From Gammaproteobacteria bacterium (GTDB lineage Bacteria; Pseudomonadota; Gammaproteobacteria; HyVt-429): DNA of 48,201 nucleotides. Where the stretch lies: assembly GCA_022340345.1 (NCBI GenBank), contig JAJDOE010000027.1, positions 1 to 48,201 on the forward strand, given 5' to 3'. The translations under genes were made by a program, and so were the position numbers. This document shows positions 1-12,287 of the stretch, piece by piece (within the stretch, counting starts at the first letter, position 1; each line of letters opens with the position of its first letter). Under the pieces are notes generated by a model that saw nothing but the letters and a program-made list of their open reading frames with translations, was not told the origin of the DNA and did not search any database.

Positions 1-1014
1 CGCATCCTCCGCGGACAGGCCGAGCTGGTCGAAACTGCGCTTGAGGACTTCCGGATCGAAGACCCGCATCACCAGTTTTTCACCAAAAGCGGTGGGCATG
101 GTGGACAGGCGCAGTTCAATCTCGCTGCCTCCGGGGGCGCGGGTCTTCAGGCGCCCGTCCTGGGGACGCCGCTTCTCTACGATGTCCATGCGCCCCAGGG
201 ATTTGATGCGGCTGGTGACCGCCGCCATGACCACCGGTGGAATCTCGTTGACGGTATGTAACACCCCATCGATGCGAAAGCGGATGCGCGCCTTGTCCCG
301 GCGCGGTTCCAGGTGGATGTCGCTGGCGCGCTGGTCGAAAGCATATTGCAGCAGCCAGTCCACCAGGTTCACCACGTGGTGATCGTTCGCATCCAGCTGG
401 TCGGCTCGTCCGAGTTCCAGCAATGCTTCCAGGTTGAGTACCCCGGACTTATCCGCCAGCTCGTGGACCCGGTTGGCGCCCGCAATCGCCTGGCTCAGGT
501 TGTAGAATTCGGCCAGGTAGCGGCGCACGTCCGCCGGGTTGGCAAATACCCGATCGATCTTGATGCGCAACACGCGCGACAACTCGGCCTCCCAGTCCCG
601 GCGGAAGGGCTCCGCACAGGCCACAACCACCCGGTCGCCATCCACCTCCACCGGTAGAATCTGGAAACGCTCCGCGTAGGGACGGGTAATCACGCCGGTA
701 ACCGCCTTGACATCCACTTTCAACGGGTCGATGCGGAAATAGCGAAGTTGGCTACGTTCCGCGTACCAGCGCGTCAGCCGCTCCAGGCTGAGGGCCATTT
801 CCGGCGTGGCCAGCGAATGCCATTTGCGTCGCGCAACGATCTCCAGCGGATGGGAACCGTAGTCGGCGGGCTGCTTGTGGGAATAGGCGGACAGCAGCGG
901 CCGGGCCTGATCCGCGGTAATGTGTCCGTCCCGGATCAGCGCCTCGAGCACCTCGCCCAGGGCGAGCTGGCGCTCGTCTCCGGCGTAGGGCCGGTTTTGG
1001 GCCGAAATGTCCAT
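1..1014 (-). CDS. GspE/PilB-type secretion or pilus ATPase, C-terminus cut by window edge
   Basis: Cytoplasmic hexameric ATPase that powers type II secretion or type IV pilus assembly. The 338 visible codons hold an N-terminal MshEN/GspE_N-like region (residues about 15-150) and the start of the ATPase core, including SDIHLEP (ASDIHIEP family signature) and RIRFRIDGVLH (arginine-rich GspE/PilB signature), then RMDIVEKRRPQDGR. Walker A, Walker B and any tetracysteine motif lie outside the window, so GspE and PilB cannot be separated. The ATG at 1014 is chosen because the N-terminal domain starts directly after it. No Shine-Dalgarno precedes it, and a perfect TATAAT lies only 9 bases upstream, so the message may be leaderless. 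Divergent from the cytochrome c gene. Confidence 0.9.
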   Translation of the reverse strand, partial: MDISAQNRPYAGDERQLALGEVLEALIRDGHITADQARPLLSAYSHKQPADYGSHPLEIVARRKWHSLATPEMALSLERLTRWYAERSQLRYFRIDPLKVDVKAVTGVITRPYAERFQILPVEVDGDRVVVACAEPFRRDWEAELSRVLRIKIDRVFANPADVRRYLAEFYNLSQAIAGANRVHELADKSGVLNLEALLELGRADQLDANDHHVVNLVDWLLQYAFDQRASDIHLEPRRDKARIRFRIDGVLHTVNEIPPVVMAAVTSRIKSLGRMDIVEKRRPQDGRLKTRAPGGSEIELRLSTMPTAFGEKLVMRVFDPEVLKRSFDQLGLSAEDA

Positions 1015-1023
1015 GCGGCGATC

Positions 1024-1029
1024 ATTATA
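1024..1029 (-). promoter_or_regulatory. -10 box (TATAAT) for the GspE/PilB-like gene
   Basis: Perfect TATAAT on the minus strand ending 9 bases before the ATG at 1014. No convincing -35 hexamer lies 16-18 bases upstream. A start site 6-8 bases downstream would leave almost no 5' leader. Confidence 0.45.
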
Positions 1030-1089
1030 AGCATCTCGCGGTGGTGGAGTACGCAGGGTCGGAAAATGGCCCGCAGCCGCCGATGGAGC

Positions 1090-1130
1090 TTGATCCGGAT
1101 CAAATTCGACTCTGCTTTTGCGGCTAAACT
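1090..1130 (+). promoter_or_regulatory. FNR/ANR-type promoter: perfect FNR box plus -10
   Basis: TTGATCCGGATCAA at 1090-1103 matches the FNR consensus TTGAT-N4-ATCAA in all ten specified positions and is a perfect palindrome. TAAACT at 1125-1130 fits a -10 (4 of 6). A start site near 1137 puts the box centre (1096.5) about 40-41 bases upstream, the standard class II FNR activator position. This predicts induction of the cytochrome c-DUF302 operon at low oxygen. The geometry is seen; regulation is inferred. Confidence 0.75.
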
Positions 1131-1158
1131 GCCACCCAGGCATCGGAGGCCAGCCCGC

Positions 1159-2205
1159 GTGAAAAATCGACGTTCCATTGGTTCCCTTTCCAGCGCCCTG
1201 CTGTTGCTGTTTTCCGGCACCGTTTTCGCTGCCCCGGACGGGGAGCGCCTGTACCAGCAACATTGCACCGTGTGCCACGGCGAGCGCGGCTCCGGCGGGA
1301 TCGGCCTGCCCCTGAGCGCACAGAAACTCAACATGGTGGATGACGCCTACCTGGCGGGCACCATTCGCCATGGCCGCCCGGGACGCATCATGCCGGGCTT
1401 CCCGGCCCTGAGCGATGGACAGCTGCAGGCGCTGGTGGGTCACATCCGCAGCTGGAGCGGTGGCGGCTCGCCGAGACTGCCGGCCCTCCCCCAGGCGGGT
1501 GACCCTGTCGCTGGAAAACCGCTGTGGGGGCAATACTGCGCAAAGTGCCACGGCGCGGATGGCTCCGGCGCCAGCGGAACCGGCGTCACCCTGTCCCGGC
1601 AACGGGCCTTTTCCGTGATGCCGCCGGCACTGAACAACCCGGGCTTTCTGGATTCGGCTTCCGACGCCCTGATCCGGCACACCGTGGAGAACGGCCGCGC
1701 CGATACGCCCATGCAGGCCTTTCGTGGCTCCCTGTCAACGCGACAGATCGCGGACGTGATCGCGTACATGCGCAGCCTGCGCGGCAGCGCCGCGCCGGCC
1801 GCCGACCCCGTTCCCCAGCCCGCCACCCTGATTACCGAATCACCCTACGATTTTGACGCAACGGTATTCGGTCTGCGCACCGCCCTGCAGGGCAACAATT
1901 TCCGGATCTTCCCGGACCGCAACCTGGAAAAAGGCCTGGCGGACGAACTCGATGTGAATCAACGCCAGCTGACCTTGCGGTTCTGTAATTTCGCGGAGTT
2001 GTACCGGATGCTTGGCCTGGACCCGCGGCTCGGCATCCTGCTGCCCTGCCGCATCACGGTGGTCGAGGATGCGGATGGCAAAGTCAAGGTGCTCGCCATG
2101 AACATGAATGCGGTGGCGCGATTCTTCAACAACGATCTGATTACCGAGGTGTTCCATAAAATGCAGGAAACCCAGATGCGCGTAATCGAGGAGGGCCTGT
2201 TTTGA
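1159..2205 (+). CDS. Diheme cytochrome c fused to a C-terminal DUF302 domain
   Basis: Periplasmic electron carrier with an unusual tail. The GTG at 1159 is chosen because GGAGG lies 9 bases upstream and a signal peptide follows (positive N-terminus, hydrophobic stretch, cleavage near A25). Two class I cytochrome c domains follow: CTVCH (C36-H40) with candidate axial M78, and CAKCH (C127-H131) with candidate axial M184. After a proline-rich linker, residues about 228-348 form a DUF302 domain with the two conserved cysteines, C276 in FCNF and C297 in LLPC. DUF302 has no settled function. The stop overlaps the next gene by 4 bases (TTGA). Cytochrome assignment is firm; the redox partner and role of the DUF302 domain are unknown. 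An in-frame upstream extension to 748 is not credible because it reads antisense through the GspE-like gene. Confidence 0.9.
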   Translation: MKNRRSIGSLSSALLLLFSGTVFAAPDGERLYQQHCTVCHGERGSGGIGLPLSAQKLNMVDDAYLAGTIRHGRPGRIMPGFPALSDGQLQALVGHIRSWSGGGSPRLPALPQAGDPVAGKPLWGQYCAKCHGADGSGASGTGVTLSRQRAFSVMPPALNNPGFLDSASDALIRHTVENGRADTPMQAFRGSLSTRQIADVIAYMRSLRGSAAPAADPVPQPATLITESPYDFDATVFGLRTALQGNNFRIFPDRNLEKGLADELDVNQRQLTLRFCNFAELYRMLGLDPRLGILLPCRITVVEDADGKVKVLAMNMNAVARFFNNDLITEVFHKMQETQMRVIEEGLF

Positions 2206-2705
2206 AATCGCTGGTGCGAATCGCCACGCTGTTTTGGCTGGCGGTGGTTGTAACGCCGCCGGCGGGCGCTGCGGACGGCGTGCTGATGGCGCGCTCACAG
2301 CTGAGTTTCTGGCCCGCCATGGAGGCCGCCCGCGCGGAACTGGCGGAGTACGGATACAAGGTCGCCCACGTGCAGCGTTGCGACGGCGGCATGCGGGGTA
2401 TGGGCTACAAAACCGACTTCTACCGCATCCTGTTCTTCGGCAAGCTGGAGGAGGTGCGGCACCTGTCGGAAAAATATCCGCAGATGATTCCCTACCTGCC
2501 GCTGAAACTGGCGGTCATCGCCGAGGGCGAACAGACCCTGTTCGCGATCCTCAACCTGGAACAGCTCCAGGCCCTGTTCCCGGAGCGGGAAATCCAGTTG
2601 CAATTGCGACGCTGGTACAGTGACGTGCAGGAAGTGCTGGAGACCCTGCGCAAGCTGGAGCCGGTGCCCGGCGCGGAGAAAACCAGCGGGGAAAAAGCCA
2701 GCTAA
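2202..2705 (+). CDS. Secreted DUF302-like protein lacking the family cysteines (type B)
   Basis: 167-residue exported protein of unknown function. The TTG at 2202 overlaps the upstream stop by 4 bases; GAGGAGGG about 7 bases earlier supports it. A signal peptide ends near A24. The mature part aligns by eye with the DUF302 pattern, but the two cysteine positions read FFG (residues 78-80) and PLK (100-102) where canonical members have FC and PC. It closely resembles the protein at 42569-43039: both carry a GY.(V/I)..VQR motif, YRI(L/V)FFG and IP(Y/F)LPLK. Tight coupling to the cytochrome c-DUF302 gene suggests the products form a complex; this is inference. Confidence 0.8.
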   Translation: MKSLVRIATLFWLAVVVTPPAGAADGVLMARSQLSFWPAMEAARAELAEYGYKVAHVQRCDGGMRGMGYKTDFYRILFFGKLEEVRHLSEKYPQMIPYLPLKLAVIAEGEQTLFAILNLEQLQALFPEREIQLQLRRWYSDVQEVLETLRKLEPVPGAEKTSGEKAS

Positions 2706-2771
2706 AAGGAACCGCGCTGCCACCCTCGCAGGCAGGTGCCGCGCGCCAATCGGAAACCGCTGGATCGCCGG

Positions 2772-3194
2772 CTAGCGGCCTTTCTTGCGCAGCTTCTGCA
2801 GCATGCGCAGTTGCGCCGCCGCCTGGGCCAGTTCCGCCTGGGCCTTGGCATACTCGAAATCGGACTGGCGGTCGGCGATCGAGCGTTCCGCTCGCTCCTT
2901 GGCCTCCAGGGCCATGGCCTCATCCAGGTCGTCGGCACGCATCGCGGTGTCCGAGAGCACGGTGACCACGTGAGGCTGCACCTCCAGCAGGCCGCCGGAG
3001 ACATAGAACGATTGCTCTTCCCCGGAGCTATCCTGCACGCGCACCTCACCCGCCTTCAGGCGGGTCAGCAGCGGAGCGTGGCGCGGCGTAATTCCCACTT
3101 CGCCCATCTCCGCCGGCGCGAACACCATGGTCGCCGTGCCGGAGAAGATCTCTTCCTCGGCGCTGACGATGTCCACGTGCAGGGTCATGGTCAT
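2772..3194 (-). CDS. atpC: ATP synthase F1 subunit epsilon
   Basis: Epsilon subunit of the central rotor stalk; couples c-ring rotation to F1 and can inhibit ATP hydrolysis. 140 residues, the usual length: an N-terminal beta-sandwich (residues 1-88, with [14 protein letters not shown]) and a C-terminal helical hairpin (90-140). Last gene of the atp operon, starting 3 bases after the atpD stop. Convergent with the DUF302-like gene; the 66-base gap shows no clear U-tract terminator. A second in-frame ATG two codons later is an equally possible start. Confidence 0.97.
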   Translation of the reverse strand: MTMTLHVDIVSAEEEIFSGTATMVFAPAEMGEVGITPRHAPLLTRLKAGEVRVQDSSGEEQSFYVSGGLLEVQPHVVTVLSDTAMRADDLDEAMALEAKERAERSIADRQSDFEYAKAQAELAQAAAQLRMLQKLRKKGR

Positions 3195-3197
3195 GGT

Positions 3198-5463
<2,266 letters not shown>

Positions 5464-5467
5464 GGTC

Positions 5468-7009
5468 TTACCAGGTGTTGTTGGCCTTGAAGTCCTTGAC
5501 CACGTCGTGCAGTGCCTGCTGCACATCTTCGCCGTAGTCAGTCTCCGCGTTGATCTTGTCGCGCAGCGATGCGTGGGTGGACTTGAAAAAGCTTTGCAGG
5601 GCAGCCTCGAAATCCACGACCTTTTTCACGTCCACGTCGTCCAGGTACCCCTGGTCCGCCGCGAACAGGGAAAGGCTCATGTCCGCCACCGACATCGGGG
5701 CGTACTGGTTCTGCTTCATCATCTCTGTTACTCGCTGACCACGCTCGATCTGCTTGCGGGTGGTCTCGTCCAGATCCGATGCGAACTGGCTGAAGGCCGC
5801 CAGCTCGCGGTACTGGGCCAGCGCCAGGCGCACACCACCACCGAGCTTCTTGACGATCTTGGTCTGCGCGGCGCCGCCAACGCGGGACACGGACAGGCCC
5901 GCGTTGATGGCGGGCCGAATGCCGGCATTGAACAGGTCGGACTCCAGAAAAATCTGGCCATCGGTGATGGAAATCACGTTGGTGGGCACAAAGGCGGACA
6001 CGTCGCCCGCCTGGGTCTCGATAATAGGCAGGGCGGTCAGGGAGCCGGTCTTGCCCTTGACCTTGCCGTTGGTGATCTTTTCCACGTAGTCCGCGTTGAT
6101 CCGCGAGGCGCGCTCCAGCAGCCGCGAGTGCAGGTAAAACACGTCGCCCGGGTAGGCCTCACGGCCCGGCGGCCGGCGCAGCAGCAGGGACACCTGGCGA
6201 TAGGCCCATGCCTGCTTGGTCAGATCATCATAGATGATCAGGGCGTCTTCTCCCTTGTCGCGGAAGTACTCGCCCATGGTGCAGCCGGCGTAGGGCGCGA
6301 TGTACTGCATGGCGGCGGACTCCGCCGCAGTGGCAGCCACCACGATGGTGTGCTCCATGGCGCCGTGCTCCTCGAGCTTGCGCACTACGTTGGCGACCGA
6401 AGACGCCTTCTGGCCAATGGCCACGTAGATGCACTTCACCCCGGTGCCCTTCTGGTTGATGATGGCGTCCAGCGCCACCGCGGTCTTGCCGGTCTGGCGG
6501 TCACCGATGATCAGTTCGCGCTGTCCGCGGCCGATGGGCACCATGGCGTCGATGGCCTTGAGTCCGGTCTGCAAGGGCTGGCTCACCGACTGGCGTTCGA
6601 TCACGCCCGGGGCGACCTTTTCAATCGGCGCGGTGCCGTCGAACTGGATCTCACCCTTGCCGTCGATGGGCACACCCAGCGCATCCACCACCCGGCCCAG
6701 CAGGCCCTCGCCGATGGGCACCTCCAGGATGCGGCCGGTGCACTTGACCGTGTCGCCCTCGGTGATGTGTTCATAGTCGCCCAGGATCACGGTACCGACG
6801 GAATCGCGCTCCAGGTTCAGGGCAAGCCCGTAGGTGTCACCCGGAAATTCGATCATCTCGCCCTGCATGGCCTCGGACAGGCCGTGGATGCGCGCGATGC
6901 CATCGGTCAGGGAAATCACGCTGCCCTCGTTGCGCGCCTCCACAACCGACTCGAAGTTCTTGATGCGTTCGCGAATAAGATCGCTGATTTCGGACGGGTT
7001 CAGTTGCAT
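5468..7009 (-). CDS. atpA: ATP synthase F1 subunit alpha
   Basis: Non-catalytic nucleotide-binding subunit of F1. Walker A GDRQTGKT at residues 169-176 when the start is ATG 7009 ([16 protein letters not shown]), the same numbering and 513-residue length as E. coli AtpA. A GTG at 7015 would add two residues and is less likely. All family landmarks are present. The 536-codon open frame on the opposite strand is a GC-driven shadow. Confidence 0.98.
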   Translation of the reverse strand: MQLNPSEISDLIRERIKNFESVVEARNEGSVISLTDGIARIHGLSEAMQGEMIEFPGDTYGLALNLERDSVGTVILGDYEHITEGDTVKCTGRILEVPIGEGLLGRVVDALGVPIDGKGEIQFDGTAPIEKVAPGVIERQSVSQPLQTGLKAIDAMVPIGRGQRELIIGDRQTGKTAVALDAIINQKGTGVKCIYVAIGQKASSVANVVRKLEEHGAMEHTIVVAATAAESAAMQYIAPYAGCTMGEYFRDKGEDALIIYDDLTKQAWAYRQVSLLLRRPPGREAYPGDVFYLHSRLLERASRINADYVEKITNGKVKGKTGSLTALPIIETQAGDVSAFVPTNVISITDGQIFLESDLFNAGIRPAINAGLSVSRVGGAAQTKIVKKLGGGVRLALAQYRELAAFSQFASDLDETTRKQIERGQRVTEMMKQNQYAPMSVADMSLSLFAADQGYLDDVDVKKVVDFEAALQSFFKSTHASLRDKINAETDYGEDVQQALHDVVKDFKANNTW

Positions 7010-7021
7010 GGTCACTATCCT

Positions 7022-7558
7022 TTAGAGATTCAGTTGTGACGACAGGCCTTTCAGTCGTCCGCGCAGCGAGGCGTCGATCACGGTATCGCCGGCGCGAATA
7101 ATCACGCCGCCGATCAGATCCGGGTTCACCGACGCCGTCAGCTCCACCGTGCGGCCCAGCTTGTCTTCCAGCAGGGCGGCAAGGCGCTTGATCTGTTGAT
7201 TGTCCATTTCGAAAGCGGATACCACCTCCGCCTCCAGGGTGTTCTCCACCTCGGCGCGCAGGTCCTCGAATAGCTCGGCGATCGCCGGCAGCGCCACCAG
7301 CCGGTCGTTGACCACCAGCAGGCGCAGCAGGTTCCGGCCTTCTTCGGTCAGGCCGTCTCCGCAGATCCCGAGCAGCAGTTGCGTGAACTCGTCTTCACCC
7401 ACCTTGGGGTTACGGGCGAGGGGCTCGATCTGCGGGTCAACCGCCAGTGCCGCCGCCAGCGCGAGCATCTCGCTCCACTTCGCCAGCGAACCGGAGTCCC
7501 GCGCCTGCTGGAAGACAGCCTCGGCGTAGGGCCGGGCGATAACGGCATGGCTTGCCAT
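7022..7558 (-). CDS. atpH: ATP synthase F1 subunit delta
   Basis: Delta subunit, joining the peripheral b-stalk to the top of F1. 178 residues, usual length; N-terminal six-helix domain beginning MASHAVIARPYAEAVFQQA and the conserved C-terminal PDLIGGVIIRAGDTVIDASLRGRL motif region near 150-172. Lies between atpF and atpA with short spacers (12-15 bases). Confidence 0.97.
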   Translation of the reverse strand: MASHAVIARPYAEAVFQQARDSGSLAKWSEMLALAAALAVDPQIEPLARNPKVGEDEFTQLLLGICGDGLTEEGRNLLRLLVVNDRLVALPAIAELFEDLRAEVENTLEAEVVSAFEMDNQQIKRLAALLEDKLGRTVELTASVNPDLIGGVIIRAGDTVIDASLRGRLKGLSSQLNL

Positions 7559-7573
7559 GGTCTTTCCCCGCCC

Positions 7574-8044
7574 CTACAGCCGGGTGGCCAGCTGGTCGAG
7601 CAGTTCGGCGTGGGCGCCGGCGTCGACCTCCCGTTCCAGCAACTGGGATGCGCCGGAAACTGCCAGCGCCGCCACCTGCCCACGTAGTGCATCGCGGGCG
7701 CGGTTCATCTCCTGCTCGATTTCCGTCTGGGCGCCGCTGAGGATGCGTTCCGCCTCGACGCGCGCCTGGGCCTTGGCCTCGTCGCTGATCTCGCCAGCGC
7801 GCCGTTCCGCTTGGCTGAGAATCTCCGCGGCCTTGCCCTTGGCCTCGCGCAGCATTTCGCCCACCCGCTTGTCGGCGAGTTCCAGGTCGCGTCGACCCTT
7901 CTCGCCGGCGGCCAGGCCGTCGGCAATGCGGGTCTCGCGCTCGGACAAGGCGCTCATGAGCATTGGCCAGATGAACTTCCAGCAGAACCACAGAAAGACC
8001 CCGAAGAAGATCGACTGCCCGATCATTGTCGCGTTCAGGTTCAT
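7574..8044 (-). CDS. atpF: ATP synthase F0 subunit b
   Basis: Peripheral stalk subunit. 156 residues, identical in length to E. coli AtpF. One N-terminal membrane helix (residues about 8-28, [19 protein letters not shown]) followed by a long charged helix rich in E, R, A and K that dimerises and reaches up to delta. Canonical position between atpE and atpH. Confidence 0.97.
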   Translation of the reverse strand: MNLNATMIGQSIFFGVFLWFCWKFIWPMLMSALSERETRIADGLAAGEKGRRDLELADKRVGEMLREAKGKAAEILSQAERRAGEISDEAKAQARVEAERILSGAQTEIEQEMNRARDALRGQVAALAVSGASQLLEREVDAGAHAELLDQLATRL

Positions 8045-8070
8045 GGTAGCGTCCTCAGGACTTCAGGGTC

Positions 8071-8304
<234 letters not shown>

Positions 8305-8341
8305 TTATCTCCTGTGAGAAGAGTCGAAGTTGAAATTCAGG

Positions 8342-9611
<1,270 letters not shown>

Positions 9612-9957
9612 GCTGGCAACTCGTCCATTTTTCTCAAACCGCGCGGGGAATCCACGAAATGCGGATCAGGCAGGCGCCGGTCCGAACGGACCACCGGCGC
9701 GCGGCGCTTCTGGCGCCGCCGAAGGCCAGGCCCCGGAAAATCTGTCATCCGGCGAGCGGTTTGGGGACCGCGAAGAACTGGCCTGACCTGAGGCACATGC
9801 CACGAAACAATTGGCCGTCGCGGTCCCGCTCGCAGCGGATACTGCACTGCAGCAAGGGCGCGAAAGTATAAGGGGGGCTTATATCGGGGTCAACACTCGC
9901 CGGGGGCCTTTTGCCCGGTTGGCGGCCGCCACAAACCGGTGGCAGGGTTCGGTGCGG
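9612..9957. other. 346-base gap between atpI and parB: atp leader and promoter
   Basis: Holds the atp promoter (9865-9893) and a leader of about 245 bases. A 79-codon arginine- and proline-rich frame (minus, 9608-9847) spans the leader but matches nothing I recognise. TATAAG-GGGGG-CTTATA (9867-9883) is a perfect inverted repeat that falls in the promoter spacer and -10. A GC hairpin at about 9899-9920 follows the parB stop, without a U-tract. Confidence 0.6.
9865..9893 (-). promoter_or_regulatory. Near-consensus promoter of the atp operon
   Basis: Minus strand: TTGACC (-35, 9893-9888), a 17-base spacer, TATACT (-10, 9870-9865). Five of six matches in each hexamer and ideal spacing. Start site expected near 9858, giving a leader of about 245 bases to atpI. 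Confidence 0.85.
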
Positions 9958-10821
9958 TTAGCGAATCCGTTCCAGGATTCCCTCCAGCTCGTCCAGGCTG
10001 TGGTAATCAATTACCAGCTTGCCGCCCCGAGCGGCGTGCTGCACCCGCACCCGGGTGCCCAGGCGATCCGACAAATCCTCTTCCAGGCGCGCCAGGTTGG
10101 GATCGCGGGTCGCCCTGGGGGGCTTCTTTTTCTTGCGCACATCGCCGTCCTGGCGCCGGACCAGCTGTTCCGTTTCGCGCACCGACAGCCCTTTGGCCAC
10201 CACTTCCCGGGCCAGGCGACGCTGCGCCTCGCCTTTCAGAGCCAGCAGGGCCCGAGCGTGGCCCATCTCCAGCTTGCCCGCCTCGAGCAAACCCCGGACC
10301 TCCGTCGACAGGGTCAGCAGGCGCAGCAAATTGGTTACCGCGGTGCGCGAACGCCCCACGCTGTCCGCCGCCTGCTGGTGCGTCAGGCCGAACTCCTCGA
10401 TCAGCCGCTGCAGGGCGGCGGCCTCCTCCACCGGGCTCAGGTCCTCGCGCTGGATGTTCTCGATCAGCGCCACCGCCATGGCGGCCTCGTCCGGCAGCTG
10501 GCGGACCACGACCGGAACCGTCTCCAGGCCCGCCATGCCTGCCGCCCGCCAGCGGCGTTCCCCGGCGATGATCTCGAAATTTCCGGAGGGCAGCTCGCGA
10601 ACCACGATCGGTTGGAGCACGCCCTGGGAACGGATCGAGTTGGCCAGGTCCTTCAGCGCCGCTTCATCCATGCGCGTGCGCGGCTGGTAGCGTCCACGCT
10701 GTAACAACCCCGGGTCCAGGTGGCGCAGGTTTTCCCGCTCCGCGTTGGAATCCAGCTTGGCCCCCAGCAGGGCGTCCAGACCGCGGCCCAGACGGGGCTT
10801 TGCCTTCTTGCGAGCCGTCAT
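9958..10821 (-). CDS. parB: Chromosome partitioning protein ParB
   Basis: CTP-dependent DNA clamp that loads at parS and spreads to organise the origin region. 287 residues: N-terminal basic linker with LGRGLDALLG (ParA-stimulating segment), ParB/Srx domain with GERRWRAA (CTP-binding box) near 95-102, helix-turn-helix around 140-170, and a C-terminal dimerisation domain. ATG at 10821 overlaps the parA stop by 4 bases (ATGA). Two parS sites are in this window at 27256 and 27305. Confidence 0.97.
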   Translation of the reverse strand: MTARKKAKPRLGRGLDALLGAKLDSNAERENLRHLDPGLLQRGRYQPRTRMDEAALKDLANSIRSQGVLQPIVVRELPSGNFEIIAGERRWRAAGMAGLETVPVVVRQLPDEAAMAVALIENIQREDLSPVEEAAALQRLIEEFGLTHQQAADSVGRSRTAVTNLLRLLTLSTEVRGLLEAGKLEMGHARALLALKGEAQRRLAREVVAKGLSVRETEQLVRRQDGDVRKKKKPPRATRDPNLARLEEDLSDRLGTRVRVQHAARGGKLVIDYHSLDELEGILERIR

Positions 10822-11579
10822 GCCGCCTCGCTGCGCCGCAACACTTCGCCGGCGAGGGCCAGGTAGGCCTGGGCGCCCTTGGAGTTGCGGTCGTAGTCGA
10901 TTACCGGCTTGCCGTAGCTGGGGGCCTCGGCGAGTCGTACGTTGCGGGGAATAATGGTCCGGTAGACCTTGTCGCCGAAGTGCTCGCGCAACTGGGCCGA
11001 GACTTCGTTGGACAGGCTGTTGCGGGAGTCGAACATAGTACGTAGCAGGCCCTCGATTTGCAGGCGCGGGTTGAGAGTCTCGCGGATGCGGCGAATGGTA
11101 TCCACCAGCGCGGTCAGCCCTTCCATGGCGAAATACTCGCACTGCATCGGAATCAGCACCGCGTCGGCCGCCACCAACGCGTTGATGGTCAGCAGGTTGA
11201 GCGCGGGCGGGCAATCGATCAGGATAAAGTCAAAGTCCTCGCGAACGGCTTCCAGCGCTTCCCGCAGCCGCGATTCGCGCCGCTCCAGATCCACCAGTTC
11301 GATCTGGGCACCGGCCAGTTCACCATTCGACGGAACCAGCGCGTAGTCCGCGGCGGTCACCACCAGCGCCTGCTCCAGGGAGGCGGTGCCCATAAGGATA
11401 TCGTAGACAGTATGCTCCCCGGCCTCGACCCCGCTGCCCACGGTGGCATTGCCCTGGGGATCCATGTCGATGAGCATCACCCGGCGCCGGGTTCGCCCCA
11501 GGGAAGCCGCCAGATTGATTCCGGTGGTGGTCTTGCCGACGCCGCCTTTTTGATTTGTTACGGCAAGGATTTTAGCCAT
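10818..11579 (-). CDS. parA: Chromosome partitioning ATPase ParA/Soj
   Basis: Deviant Walker ATPase that binds DNA and positions ParB-parS complexes. 253 residues from ATG 11579, chosen because MAKILAVTNQKGGVGKTTT is the family N-terminus with the signature lysine before the P-loop (residues 11-19). Walker A' (MLIDMDPQGN) and Walker B (FILIDCPP) are present. Short N-terminus, as in chromosomal rather than long plasmid ParAs. 78 bases downstream of rsmG. Confidence 0.98.
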   Translation of the reverse strand: MAKILAVTNQKGGVGKTTTGINLAASLGRTRRRVMLIDMDPQGNATVGSGVEAGEHTVYDILMGTASLEQALVVTAADYALVPSNGELAGAQIELVDLERRESRLREALEAVREDFDFILIDCPPALNLLTINALVAADAVLIPMQCEYFAMEGLTALVDTIRRIRETLNPRLQIEGLLRTMFDSRNSLSNEVSAQLREHFGDKVYRTIIPRNVRLAEAPSYGKPVIDYDRNSKGAQAYLALAGEVLRRSEAA

Positions 11580-11657
11580 GACAAAATCCAACAAACGCTT
11601 CCGGTGCACTGAAATAGTACGGATTCGTAACCTCGGGATTCGGAGCCATCGCCATTT

Positions 11658-12287
11658 TCAGTCGGGTGCCACCATGATCAGGTTGCGTTCCGCGTCGAGC
11701 CCCGGAACGTCCAGCGGGATCTGCTTGATGAGAGAAAAACCGGCGGGAATACCGGCCCGTTCCGCCTCGCGCAGCTTCCCCTTCATCGCAAGGATTACGC
11801 CACCCGGTGCACACAACCGTCCCGCCCGGGACAACAGGGTGGGGAGGTCGGAAAAAGCCCGGGCGACTAGCGTATCAAATTTGTCCTGAGCGGGGCATTC
11901 CTCCACCCGCCCCTGCACCACGCTGGCGTTTTGCAGTTGCAGTTCGTGGATCGCCTGGCGCAGAAAGCGGCAACGCTTCGCACTGGAATCCAGCAACGTG
12001 AATTCGCGACGCGGGTCCACCAGCGCCAGCGGAATCCCGGGCAGGCCCGCGCCGGAACCCACGTCCAGCACGCGGGCGCCCTGCAGGTAGGGCGCAACCG
12101 CCAGCGAATCCAGCAGGTGGCGTGGGACCATTTCCGCCACGCCGCGAACCGCGGTCAGGTTGTAGGCCGTCGACCAGTGGTCCAGCAACTGTGCGAAGAC
12201 CAGCAATCGTTCGCGCACCACCACCGGTGGCGCCAGGCCCAGTGCAGCAAGACCGTCGGCCAGCGCCGCTGCCGGGGCCGCGCCCAT
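11658..12287 (-). CDS. rsmG: 16S rRNA m7G527 methyltransferase RsmG (GidB)
   Basis: SAM-dependent methyltransferase that modifies G527 of 16S rRNA. 209 residues. SAM-binding motif VLDVGSGAGLPGIPLAL near 73-89, with HLLDSLAVAPYL before it and LVARAFSDL near 140. ATG 12287 shares one base with the mnmG stop (TGATG), so translation is probably coupled. Confidence 0.97.
   Translation of the reverse strand: MGAAPAAALADGLAALGLAPPVVVRERLLVFAQLLDHWSTAYNLTAVRGVAEMVPRHLLDSLAVAPYLQGARVLDVGSGAGLPGIPLALVDPRREFTLLDSSAKRCRFLRQAIHELQLQNASVVQGRVEECPAQDKFDTLVARAFSDLPTLLSRAGRLCAPGGVILAMKGKLREAERAGIPAGFSLIKQIPLDVPGLDAERNLIMVAPD

Noticed and set aside
748..1158. N-terminal extension of the cytochrome c frame
   Set aside because: It reads antisense through the GspE/PilB-like gene and has no signal peptide; GTG 1159 has GGAGG and a signal peptide.
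9867..9883. TATAAG-GGGGG-CTTATA as a terminator or operator
   Set aside because: Its bases are explained as the spacer and -10 of a near-consensus promoter, and no U-tract follows.
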